64,000 bases of DNA, taken from NCBI GenBank assembly GCA_038380795.1, contig CM076280.1, forward strand, positions 4,327,501 to 4,391,500, in the 5' to 3' direction. Source of the stretch: Pyrocephalus nanus (Eukaryota; Chordata; Aves; Passeriformes; Tyrannidae). This document shows positions 36,258 through 47,020 of the stretch, piece by piece (position 1 is the first letter of the stretch; every line of letters begins with the position of its first letter). Under the pieces are notes generated by a model that did no database searches, was not told the origin of the DNA, and saw only the letters and a program-made list of their open reading frames with translations. Both the position numbers and the translations under genes were made by a program.

Positions 36258-36512
36258 GGTTTCCCACTGCCAGAGGGCAGGGTTAGATGGGATGTTGGGA
36301 AGGAATTCTTGGCTGTGAGGGTGGGCAGGCCCTGGCACAGGTTGCCCAGAGAAGCTGTGACTGCCCCATCCCTGGAAATGTTCCAGGGCAGGTTGGATGG
36401 GGCTTGGAGCAACCTGGGCTGGTGGAAGGTGTCCCTGCCCATGGCAGGGGGTGAAACTGTAGGAATTCCAAGTCCCCTTCCAACCCAAACCACGCTGGGA
36501 TTCTCTGATTTA
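36258..36512 (+). mobile_element. CR1 LINE, 3' 255 bp (young type)
   Basis: A 5'-truncated CR1 with GGTTTCCCACTGCCAGAGGG, GGTTAGATGGGATGTTGGGA, AGGAATTCTTGGCTGTGAGG, CTGGCACAGGTTGCCCAGAG and CCATGGCAGGGGGTG, then the end CCCCTTCCAACCCAAACCAC and GATTCTCTGATT. In one open plus-strand frame it still encodes the ORF2 C-terminal motif VRVGRPWHRLPREAVTAPSL. The truncation point follows a GGATCCTCAGGGAGGATCC near-palindrome (36227-36245). Same subfamily as the 13497 and 39287 copies. Confidence 0.92.
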
Positions 36513-37199
36513 AATGTGCACTGTGTGCGTTGTTAACATTCCCTGCACCTCCATTTGTTTGGATGCTCAGCAGGAGTAACACTGGTAAATTGATTAATTA
36601 CATCAATTACTTTAGGGTTTTTGTTTCCCCTCTCTGTGCTTGCACAATTTGTTTCAAATACCAGTGTTCAAAATCACAGTGACTGAGTTAGAGGCAAGGC
36701 AGGAATGATTCCTTCTTTTCCTTCTTTGTGGAAGGATCACCTCTGGCCAAAGCAGGACATGGTGTCAGTTTGAAGCTGTTCTGTGTGTGCTGCTTAAAAA
36801 ATGATTTTGTAAAATCCTGCACCTTTACAGTACCATATATTGGTGAGCTGAAGGGCTCAGGTGTCCCCACAATCACCTCTTACAGCTCCTTTACCGCTGT
36901 TCTTTCACTCCTCCTCCTTGCTGTATTGTGTTAAGCATGTATTCCATGTAAATAAATGTGCTTGTTGATTACATGCCATTTGTGAAGGTGGTAAAGGGAA
37001 AATGGGTGTGTTTAAATGATGAGGAAAAAAAAAATCACAGCAAAACTTAAATAAGTAGCTTTCAGGAAAGCAAGGTAACAGATACGCTGTAAGAGTTGGG
37101 AGAAAATAACTCCTGAGAGGGTGAGCTGAGAGAAAAGTGAGTTAAGGAAAGCTGGCAGAGCCTTAGGGAGCCTTAAGGCCACGAGTTCAAACCATCCCA
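36513..37199. other. Unique sequence
   Basis: Unique DNA between a young and an ancient CR1; nothing recognised. An A run of nine lies near 37025. Confidence 0.6.
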
Positions 37200-37668
37200 T
37201 TCAGAAAGTATAGTAGGGGACTAAATGGGTTTAATCATGAGCTCATCGCTGACCTCAAATGCAAGAAAGAAATATGCAATAAGAGGAAACTGGGTCAGGC
37301 TCCCAGAACGAGAACAGAAGTGTGGAGGGAGCACAGACAGAATCAGAAAGGCCAAAGAACTAAATAAAGATACAACATTGAAGAGCCATTGGCAGCGAGT
37401 GGCTACGGTTCTGTATCTCCATTACAGGAGGCTGCACTGCTGTACAGCAGGGAAAGGAACCCATCAACACATCAGCAGCAAAGATAATTGTTTAATGTCT
37501 TTTTTGTCATATGAAGTTCAATGCTAATTAGATGATTTCTGTAATTAGGACTAGTTATAAAAGCACTACGGTCCCAAGCTGGATGTGGGAAAATGGGTTA
37601 GGGCAGACCTGGGTAATTTAGGTGTTTTCAAACGGGTTGGAAATATGAATTTAATTTTAGAACACTTC

Positions 37669-37702
<34 letters not shown>

Positions 37703-38060
37703 TGGTATTTCAGTACTGCAAGTGGGGTTAACTTGCAAAGGAGAGAATCAGAAGCCTGTGAAAAGACTAGCACAGTGAGTGTTCCTAAAAAAAGAAGAAA
37801 GGAGTTAGGGAGCTAGAGAGCCACCAACTTAACATCGATTTTGGAAAAAGTACATGAACAAGTAGTCCAACAACCTTTCTCAAACACCTACAAGCTGACA
37901 GGGATAAGAAGACCGTGCCAAAAATCTCGTCAAAGCCATCTAACTTCCTTGTGCAGGGCAGCAATAGGTCTTGTGGACAGAGGAACAGCAGCAGATTTAT
38001 GTGTTGAGATTTCAGTTTGGGCTTTGGCAGCGTCTCAGTGACATCATAAGTTACAGAAAC
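37200..38060 (+). mobile_element. Ancient CR1 LINE fragment, ORF2 linker to reverse transcriptase
   Basis: An internal piece of a very old CR1. The 5' part has GAGCTCATCGCTGACCTCAA, ATGCAATAAGAGGAAACTGG, GTCAGGCTCCCAGAAC and AATCAGAAAGGCCAAAGAAC, which is the linker between endonuclease and reverse transcriptase. Further on, CTTAACATCGATTTTGGAAA and ACAAGTAGTCCAACAACC correspond to the reverse transcriptase entry region. TAGGTCTTGTGGACAGAGGA then AGATTTATGTGTTGAGATTT correspond to the GLVD..AVD.IYLDFSKAFD block. Here the frame at 37967-38041 reads GLVDRGTAADLCVEISVWAL, with Glu where the family has the first catalytic Asp. A 31-base poly-A run sits inside. It has no 3' UTR, stops lie in every frame, and it is not functional. 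Confidence 0.75.
37670..37700. repeat. Poly-A run (31)
   Basis: Thirty-one consecutive adenines, the longest homopolymer in the window, inside the ancient CR1 fragment. It could be slippage expansion or the tail of a small retroposed insert, but no insert body is recognised upstream. Confidence 0.9.
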
Positions 38061-39286
38061 ATTGTCTTAGTCTGTCTAAGATCTTAATTACTTTCAGGAG
38101 GGCCATTGTCTCTTTATTGATTAGAGTGGGGATCTAGAAGGCTTACCCTGGGCTTTGCCTCCTGGACTTTCTACTTAAAGGCTTCAGGAAGTGTATAAAG
38201 GAAGATGGGATAAATCTGGGCCGGTATTTAGTGCTGTCACTTAAAAGAAATCCATGGAGTTTCCAGCAGAACCACGAATTGAGATTTCTTCATCCTCAGT
38301 CCCACAGCTAACATGCTGAATTCTCTGCAGAAAAGAGGGACCCCCTTTCTGGTTGTTCTGTGCTTGCCTTGCTGACAGTGGGTGAAGGTGCCTTGAGAGA
38401 GTAAATACTTATGTGTTAATAAAAGTTGTCTGTACCAGCTTCTTTGGAGGTGCCAACAGCTCCCCAGGATGCAAGGAATAGGGAATGAAGCCACTGCTGG
38501 ATTAGGGATCTGGGATGACACCGAGGTGTGAGCTCCTCCATCCAGCTTTTACAAATGCCCTGACTTGCACTCTTGCTGAATTCAGCCTTGTGCTGCCTCT
38601 TGTGCCCCAGCAATCCTGAGCAATAGCCTGGTTATTCAGTCTTACAATCAGGCCTAATTGCAAACCAGGCCCAGTGGTCAAAGGACAAGAGTATTACAAA
38701 TGCCAAATATTTGTGAGAAGCCAGCCTGTCCCAGGGAGGGACAGCTGCTCCTAATTTTCCTGAGAGAATCATATTTTAAAGCTTAAAAATACAATAATTT
38801 TTGTGCATAGCAGGGCAGCTACTCCCTACCCAGAAGGGTTTAGTATTTGTGTGCCTTGGCCTGCCAGCCGTGAGAGGGGAAGAATACTTGTCTGCTCAAA
38901 AGGCAACTTTGAGACATGCTAAATTATTTCAAAATATGCCTTTGAGGCCTTCAGAAGAAAACTGCTGAATTGTGCTCGACATTTAGATATACTGGATGCT
39001 GTGACAGGTTAGCAGTGCCCAGCTTGTATTAAGGCAGGTCTTTGAGTGCACAGGGACCTCAGAGCACCTCCCAGCAAAATGCAGGAAGGGGAAGATGGTG
39101 GATGTTTCACTCAATCTGGGATTGAAGGAGCCATTTAAGAAGGCACAAGTTCCTAAAAAATGAGGCTGCCTTCAGAGACAGTTGAGGAAGGAAGAATCCA
39201 GCTGGACTGATGGGACAGCCTGAATACAGGAGGGTTGGGAGCTGGAGCTTTTGGTAACACAGCTAAAAGCTGTGGCTATAATTGCT
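38061..39286. other. Unique sequence, no gene recognised
   Basis: Nothing recognised. Some parts immediately after 38060 may be further decayed CR1 but I cannot align them. Confidence 0.5.
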
Positions 39287-39862
39287 AGGGGGATATCCTT
39301 GGGCAGGAGGCAAGGGAGGGGATTCTGCCCCTCTACCCCCTCAGGTGAGAACCCCCTTGCAGAGCTGCCTCCAGCCCTGGGGAACAGCACAGCAAGGACA
39401 GGGAGCTGTTGGAAAGAGTCCAGAGGAGGCACCAAGAGCATCAGAGGGATGGAGCAGCTCTGCTGGGAGGAAAGGCTGGGAGAGTTGGGATTGTTCATCC
39501 TGGAGAAGAGAAGCTTTGGGGTGACCTGATTGAGGCCTTCTAAGACTTGAAGAGAGCCTACAGGAAAGATGGAGAAAGACTATTTCCAAGGGCCTGGAGT
39601 GACAGGACAAGGGAGGATGGCTCCCCATTGACAGAGAATTGATTTAGGTTGGATATTGGGAATAAAGTCTTCCCTGTGAGGGTGGAGAGGCAGGCCCTGG
39701 CACAGGTTGCCCAGAGAAGCTGTGGCTGCCCCATCCCTGGAAGTGTCCAAGGCCAGTTTGGACAGGGCTTGGAGCAACCTGGGATAGTGGAAGGTGTCCT
39801 TGCCCATGGCAGGGGGTGGAACAAGAACATCTGTAAGGTCCCTTCCACCCCAAACCCAAATG
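39287..39862 (+). mobile_element. CR1 LINE, 3' 575 bp (young type, best preserved)
   Basis: A 5'-truncated CR1 with the fullest young-type sequence here. Successive blocks are GATTCTGCCCCTCTACCCCC, CTCAGGTGAGAACCCCCTTG, GAGCTGCCTCCAGCCCTGGG, AAGGACAGGGAGCTGTTGGA, GATGGAGCAGCTCTGCTGGG, GGATTGTTCATCCTGGAGAA and GCTTTGGGGTGACCTGATTG. Then come CCTACAGGAAAGATGGAGAA, GCACAGGTTGCCCAGAGAAG, GGAAGTGTCCAAGGCCAGTT, CCTTGCCCATGGCAGGGGGT and the end GGTCCCTTCCACCCCAAACC. The terminal ATTCTATG repeat is decayed (CAAATGGAATTAG). It spans the last part of ORF2 and the 3' UTR but is frameshifted within the LPREAV region. An extra GGCA near 39690 accounts for one shift. Confidence 0.93.
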
Positions 39863-40101
39863 GAATTAGCCATCACTGGAGCTGTGCCAGAAGCTGCGTG
39901 TGATTTGCTGCTGTGGATTTGGGTCACTGAAACCCACCCAGAGTGAACACCAGCCTCGAAAAAACACAGGCATCACAGATGCCATTTGTGCCCCTGCATC
40001 AGATGTTTCTCTTGCAGATGTTGTGCTTCTATCTCTGGTCAAAGTGACCTAGAATTTGGTTTTCAGTGTTGATGTCTTCTCAATGCTCTCGTTGTTTGTA
40101 G

Positions 40102-40115
40102 CCACAAGGTGGCAT
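40102..40115 (+). promoter_or_regulatory. CTCF-like motif
   Basis: CCACAAGGTGGCAT matches the core CCASYAGRKGGCRS at all but two positions (A at the Y position and T at the last). It lies in unique DNA. A single 14-bp match can arise by chance several times per 100 kb, so this is a pointer only. Confidence 0.25.
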
Positions 40116-43105
40116 TGCAGATTAAAGGGAAAGCAGCTCTTGTTGTTCAGGGACATAGGAGGGAGGTGGGAGGCGAGGATGAAAATTGTACAGCCACGCT
40201 GAAATCCTTTCTAGGTCTTGGAGAGGACAAGGCAGACTTGTCCTCTCAGCTCTCAGGCCTCCAGTTTTGATGGCAGTGAGCACGGTGTTTGCTGTATTGT
40301 TATCATGAAGCGTTTCAGCTGGTTAAGCATCTGCAAACACACTGGAGCTGTTCAGAGCTGCTGCTTCACTCCTGCCTCTGGGACGTGATGGAGTTTTAGA
40401 GCTGTGAGAAAAGGTGATGGTGTCTCCTTGCAGGCACTTTGGTGTGTTCAGATCCTGAAGAAAACTCGTTTATTTCTTTTCCCAAACACATTTCCCTTGT
40501 TTTCTGTGCAGAGTCAAATCTGGCTGAAATTGGGGCTCTCTGGAAGGCAGTGAAGTTAAACCCTCAAACAAAGGTTTGAAGTAAACAAAGCTTTAAGGGC
40601 TGTTGATTTGTTTGCTTATGAAGAGAAAGGTGACTTGAGCTTATTGTAGCTGGTCCCTGTCTGTACTTTGCAGGACTTACTGTGATCCAGGGCTCAACCT
40701 CTTATGTTCAGGGTAAGAAGACTGGGAGCAGGATGTTCCAAGGTGTTTGCTACTTGAAATAACAAGGCATTTAGGAGATCTGAGTGAACCCTTAGATAGC
40801 CTCTTTTGCACCAAAAAAATGATAACAAATATCCTACTCTGGAAATACTGACTGCTTGCACATCAGAATGGGCTTCACTGTTTTGTTTCCTTGGGGTTTT
40901 GTTTTTTTTTTTTTTAATTATTATTATAATTTCCTGGCCTAGGGAAAGGACCTGATTTTTCCTCAGTCCCCACTATGTTGCTGTAATATAAGTGCTGTAT
41001 TGCTGATAGAGCCTTTCTGGTCCCAACTGTTCTTATCAGTGCTTGTTGCCTTCGTCTTTATATATTTTCCATGTAAACCAGGAAAAGTAGCTCTGCTGAA
41101 AGATGGATCTTCCCAGCAGTGGAAAAAAGTGCTAAACGGAGTGGGGGAGCATCCAGCCAGCAAAGGAAAATCTTACCTGTTTTGGAAAGAAAGTGAAAAT
41201 AGTTTTATTTTTACCTCCTCTTTGGGGAAGGAATGAAAGGCAGATGAAATAAAAAGAACTTGCTCAAAACCCACTAGAAGTGTTTGTTAGGAACTTTGCA
41301 GATAAATGGAAGATAATTGTCAGTATTTTACTAGGCAAGAGAAAATCTCCTTGTTCTGACTCTTTTCTGAGGAGGAGGAAAGCAGTGAAATTTTTTTCAT
41401 CAGCATTAACATGCAAACGACAGCAGAGGAAAACATGGTGAAGTTTTGCTTGGACAGTTTTCACCTGGTTGAGAAAGCCAGGGCACATAAATACCTGTAG
41501 GTCCACAGATCCAGATATGCACAGATGCGTATGCACAGGAGTTTCTTGATATACTGGACGTGCCTGATTCCTTTTGGGACCAGCTTTCTTCAGAAAAATA
41601 TTCCCCATGTCTTTAGCCATTTTGGTTTGCCAGTTGCCCATAATTTTATCCTAGTGTTCCCTGCCTTGTGGTTACTGCATGGATTGGGAGGCCCTTACAC
41701 ACACCAGCTGCCCCAAGGCTGGGAACCTGGTTTCCTCCATGGTCCCAAAGACTGTGGTGAGGTGGCCACAAAAGTGGGCAAAAATGTTGCTGGTTAAGGT
41801 AGCGTGGGAAGTGCTGTTCTTGACCAGTTCTTTGTTCTGGGACGGACCCCACAGCTAATTTTGCCCCAAATATTCCTCTTTTCTTGACAGGCTGAGTAGT
41901 TCAGGCGGGACAGTTTATTCCTGCTTGAGCAGACACTGTCTCTCACTCTGTGCAAAGCGTGGTCAGACTTGGACTGGGAGGCCTGATGGAATATAAACAT
42001 CAAGTGTTTATTAAATATTGTGAATATTCTGCCCCTGACATGTAAATAAGCAGTTGGCATTTGGATTTACAGGAGGATTGAGCATGGTAGAGATGTATAA
42101 GGTTAATGACAACATCAGGATAATTTAAAAAGGTGTGTGTATATGCTCCTTCTGGGTGCTGGGTAATTCTGGGGGAAGCCAGCAATTAAATGATAGGGGT
42201 TAGGATGAGGTGAGCAAGAAACCTGCCCTCCCCAAGGTTATTCCATAAGTGCCTACTGCAGAGTTTCAGATGCACCACTGGAGCAGCTGGTGCTGGCTCA
42301 CCTCATCTGTCAGGCAGGGTGCTGAAGGAGATGTATTGCTGGACTGACCCCAATAGTGAATCCGATGTTCTTGGCATTTTTTTTCAGGCTCCCGACCTGA
42401 AGGGAGAAGTTGAACCTTTTGAAAAGAGAAAAGTTATCCATAAAAAATTCTGTGCGGTGCACATTTCCGGATGAGTGTTCAGGCCAGCATTACTTAATGC
42501 TGAAATCAAAGCTTTGGGGATTCATGGACATTTCCAAGGCTGCTGTGATACTGCAACCCCTGTGTATAACCTCATGCTTAACACAGGGCTTTTATTCACC
42601 TTGAAATTCTCTTTTGTTCTTCAATCAGCTCCGTTCTGGAAGGAGGGGGGGGGGAAGGAATGGTAAGATTTAACAGGATCTCTGGAGATGAGCAGATGCA
42701 AGCCCAGCTCTCCTGGAAGAGAGACTTTGTTTGTGTTTCAGAGGAGGTGGTCAGAGAAAATTTGGGACAGTGTGAATGTTTTCTGGGGAAAAGATGCTGT
42801 TTAAACCACCATCTGTGTGTAACAAACGTAACGTGCGTCACAGCAGCAAAACAAGATCTGCTGCATCCTGGGGAATGCTGTGGGAACATGTTTGGTAGAA
42901 GGAGGCTGGTGGTGATGGGATCTCTCCTGTGCATCTTGCTGCTGCCTGGGAAGAACCTTGGGGCAGTCTCAGCCTCGCTAAATTCCCAGGAACTGCCCTA
43001 CTAATGGGAAAGTTGCCCTTTTGCTCCAGGGGTTTGCTGAACAACACATGGTCTGGCTTGGTGTCACAGAGGTTCTGCTACAGAGGGAAGTCACAAAACA
43101 AATTA

Positions 43106-43145
43106 CTTTTCTTTCTTTTCTTTCCTTCCCCCCCCCCCCCCTTCT
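43106..43145. repeat. Polypyrimidine tract with C14
   Basis: Forty consecutive pyrimidines: CTTTTCTTTCTTTTCTTTCC, then TT, a run of 14 C (43128-43141) and TTCT. Such tracts can form triplex structures and often cause sequencing gaps; the length of the C run may be imprecise. Confidence 0.85.
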
Positions 43146-46100
43146 ATTTCCAAAAGGGAATTCTGCTCTTTTCCCCCACTCCCCAACCCCATAAACTGTA
43201 CAGTGGCTGTCAGGACATTCAAACAACATGGTGAGTGCTTGAATTCAGGTGTTTTCTGCAAACCTGGCAGATCTTTGACCTGCAAAAATTTGAGTATTGT
43301 AGTCACTCAGGTACTGCTGCTTAATTTGAATGAGGGGGCAGGAAGAAACACCTCTCTGCTTCTGTGGAACCAACTGCACCTCAGAAAAATAGCTTATTTT
43401 TTGACAAATCTGTGTTTTCTTTAAAGTATTTCTAGTGAATGTTGCAGAGTTTGAATGTTGAGGCCTTCCTCCTTGAGTTTTGAAAGATTTCTGTTGGTCT
43501 TCAAATCTATAAGCTGCTGGCACACTACAAAGACCTGAGATGGCTGCCAATACCTCAGCACATTTTGAAAGCACAAACAGTGGCTTTAGTCATGGTTAGG
43601 TTGCATGAATCAGACCATTCTTCCTTGGACAGTCCTCCTGCAGATGAAGTCTGTTTAAATTTCTGTGCATCTGCTGTTCATGCTTTCATATGGGAGCAAT
43701 TTTTTTTCATGTGCATCAGGGAGGGGTGAGTAAGGAAACAGCGACATATTGACCCCAGAAGCTCTCAGGGAATTTTCTAGAGCCTTGGGCTGCCTGTATG
43801 GAGAGGGTTTTTTGTGTGCTTGTTCCTCTGGTTGTTCTGTTCAGGAACCTGAGAATGAGTGATGTGTGTAAGAGTTGCTCTGAGGTTAATATTAATGTTA
43901 TGTAGGAAAGCCTTGGAGGGGGAAAATCTGCATTTATTTCGGATTAAACTGTAAAAATTTAAAATTTTTTCGTGGAAAATGGCTACTCCCATTTTAAATC
44001 CCCCTTCCCCCATGCATTTAAATATTAGAGTGAAGTGAAATCAAGTTGGAAGGCTCCTGACTGGTCCTTCAAAAGCAAACCAGGAGCTGACAGCCCAGAA
44101 ATCATGGGATTAGGGCTGAGCTGAAGACTGAAGCAGTTACTCCTGAGCTTAGAGATGGTGACTTGAGCTAAGGTGTGGGCTTAGCTGTGGAGGAGCATGA
44201 ACTCTTTTCTTTTATATTTCCCTTGGTTTTGCCCATATAAATTCAGAATTACTACTAGGAAACACAACAACTACTCTTGCACGCTTAACTGAATATTTGC
44301 CACTGGTTCAGTATCACAAATTTCTTCTGCATTTTATAACCCAGTCCCTTAGAGTGCCTTTCTGTGGGAACTTTGGGCTCCCTTCCTCTTTTCTCTCCTT
44401 GCTGGGTTGTTCATGGCTCAGCTGGGACAGGCAGAACTGTGTAATTCGTAGTCTGAGAGTCCATAAGTTGATTTTTTGTGATCTAGTCACGACCACAAAC
44501 CTTGAAAGCCTCCAAATGACCCTATTTGTAATCCAGTGATGTGTTCCCAGAACTTCCTGGGCCACAAGATACATCCCTGAGTTGATGACTGCCCAGTCAG
44601 TGGACAACCAAGCTCACCCTGACAGCTCTGCCCGTAGGAATCTGGAATTGTTCATACACAGGACTTGCTCTTGTGGTGAGCAGGGCCCTTTCTGGAGTGA
44701 CCAATGCATTAGAAGGTTTTCTCTTCCCTCCCTCCCCTCCCACTGACCTTCCCCAACGTGTCCTTGCCTAAATCTGTAGCGCTGCACACGAAAGGAAGGA
44801 ATTTAGGAGTGTGTGAAGTACTTGCAATTAAATGTCACGCAAGCCACATGTGGTTTTGTTGCTCCAAATTCGGCTCAAATAAATGGAAAGGATTACAAAA
44901 TGAGGCAACAACTTGGGTCAACCTGGAGCATTAAACAAAATATGTTTTTCCTTCAGTAGCACCCAGGAGGGTGTGATGGATCTTACCCAGTGGAGAAGAC
45001 AATGTGGAAACCAAGTCAGGGGCTCAGGAGAGGTGTCACAGGAGTAGGAGAGTTCCTTGGTGAGCCTCACAAGTTCTGGTGCTTGAAATAGTTGCTCCTT
45101 GCTTTGTTTGGCTGGTGCTGCTGCAGAGAAGGGAATGTTTTCCATGCCCACTGTGGCAGAACAAGGAGGAATGAAGGCAGGAGTTGGAAGTGAGGTCATG
45201 GCTCAGGCTCACTAATGGGAAATTAGGCAAAGGACAGATGGGAACTGTTCATGTTGAGCTTCCAGTGAGCCAAGCTTAGAAGGCTTTCAGGTCTTTAAGA
45301 ATATTTAAGATGATTTCCCCATGCTGGACCGTGCAAAGGATGTCCCACATGCGAGATTTTATTGCCCACCCCTCCTGGGGAGATGAGTAAAATTTTCTCC
45401 CTGAACTCAGTCAGATCTCTGACATTCCTGTGATCAGGAAATTCATTTAATCTCCCGATTAGGAAATTTTCCACTGGTTTTAATTGAGAATTGCTCTGTG
45501 CTGGTAGAACTGCTCCACTCTTTTCATGAGCCCAAAGGCTACAGCAAACCTGACACGAGCCCTGTTGTCTTTGGCACGCTGAGCTTTGAAGTGTTTGGTG
45601 GCATGAACTGATGGAGGAAGGACATGTGTCTTTTCCTGAAAAGCTAAGGAGAGTGATTTTCTCCCTGTATCAGCAATGCCACTGCCTTTCCCAGTCAGCC
45701 ACTGCCAGCTGTGGAAGGCACGTTCCCTCCTGCCAGCCACTCATTGTGCTTTTGCAGTAGGAAGAGGGGGGGATGGAAGAAGGGGGGGGGGATCTTAATT
45801 GAAAAAATAGGCCCAGGGCTTCAGGGACATAACAAAGTCAGTGGGAGTGTGTGAACAGCAATTTATTTTGTCAGTTCAAGTTACAGTCTTTCTGACATGT
45901 GAAAATTGCAGATGCCAGTTTCTCAATGTGTCACTGTGACACACAGCATCCCAAATAAATAATGAAACTCAGGGCTGGGTTTGCAGGGTTTCGGGAAGCC
46001 CAGGGAAGTGGGATATAAAAATTGGCAGATAAACTGAGAGAGTTTTCTTTGACATAAGGGGTATGATCTTAGTTCAGACTTTCGCAAGATGATCTTCATA

Positions 46101-46821
46101 CCTTTCATTGCTTTAGCAGAGTGTTCTTATCATCAATGCAGTCTTCACAGAGTTTATGGCCTTCACAACCTCTTTGGGCTTTGAAAATGGAGCTGTTTTC
46201 ATGAGGAATGGAGCAGACCTTTTGCCTTGAAACTAAAGGATTGGATGGAGTGTGGCTCAAGTGTTGATCTGAGGCTGAGTAGACCTCAAAAGCGACTCGT
46301 TAAGGCCAGGATTTAATTAGGAACTTACCTGTTACCTTGACTGCTTAGAAGCCTTTTAAATGTTCCATTTCCATATTGTTCTTCACCTGTTAAATTGGAG
46401 TGATGATGATATTTAAATCTCTTGTGTTTTCTGGCTTAGTTTAATCTTTTAGTAAGGAGCTCTCATTTCCATGAATTTCTATAGCATTAATACAACTTGG
46501 CTCAGCCTTTATTATGGTATCTATATATTATAGCAGTAATATCTCATTTTGGGCAAATCAAGAAGTTTCTAATGAATTTTTGTTCGATGGGTTAACAGAA
46601 GTAGATAAATGGCCATTAATGATCAGGGGACCAAGTCAGAAATGTGAAGAGTTTATTAAAAGTTTGAATAGAAAGAAACTGTTCTGCAGAGAGCTTTGGC
46701 AGGAGTGACAGCAAAGACATTCATTGCCCTTAAAAGAGAAGTCCTTAATAATATGGCAAAGCTGTGAATGGTTTCCTATCCCATTTCCCCAGTTAATCTG
46801 AGTTAGGAGTCAACAGGGTGG

Positions 46822-46838
46822 TCACACACAGTGTGTGA
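46822..46838. repeat. Perfect short hairpin
   Basis: TCACACAC, one base, GTGTGTGA: an 8-bp stem with a single central base. It is probably a CA/TG slippage product and has no known role. Confidence 0.5.
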
Positions 46839-46864
46839 TTTCTGAGGAAATCCTGAAAAGCTAC

Positions 46865-47020
46865 ATTTGTTTTATCTAAGAATAGGAGAGGGAAAGGATA
46901 TGACAAGTCTTCAAATGCATAAAAGGCATGCAAGAAAAAACATGTTATCTTTGAAGAAGAATAGGTCAAGAAGCTGTAAATTTAAATTGTAAGGAGATCT
47001 GTGTCTAGCAGGTAAAGAAA
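46865..47020 (+). mobile_element. Ancient CR1 LINE fragment near the ORF2 3' end
   Basis: A short, strongly decayed piece. GGAAAGGATATGACAAGTCT and TCAAATGCATAAAAGGC match the ancient CR1 block GGGGACATGATAACAGTCTT and TCAAATATGTAAAAGGC. AGAATAGGTCAAGAAG then TAAATTTAAATTGTAAGGAG match GGACAGGACAAGAAGTAATG and GGTTTAAATTGCAGCAAGGG, in the right order and spacing. The same block is present in the 59575 element near 60980-61110. Neither the LINE 3' end nor the upstream reverse transcriptase region is recognised around it. Confidence 0.6.

Larger units (their letters stand above)
39863..46864. other. Unique sequence, no gene recognised
   Basis: Seven kilobases with no recognisable gene or transposon. 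It contains a CTCF-like motif at 40102, a T run near 40902-40914, a 40-base all-pyrimidine tract at 43106-43145 and a G run at 45782-45791. Small perfect hairpins lie at 45927-45943 and 46822-46838. Open frames of up to 125 codons have no identifiable product. The part at 46330-46430 faintly recalls a MIR tail but is not convincing. Confidence 0.5.

Noticed and set aside
46330..46430. MIR-like tail (CACCTGTTAAATTGGAGTGA, then TGATGAT)
   Set aside because: Only about 25 bases resemble the MIR core tail, and the rest of MIR is not recognisable.
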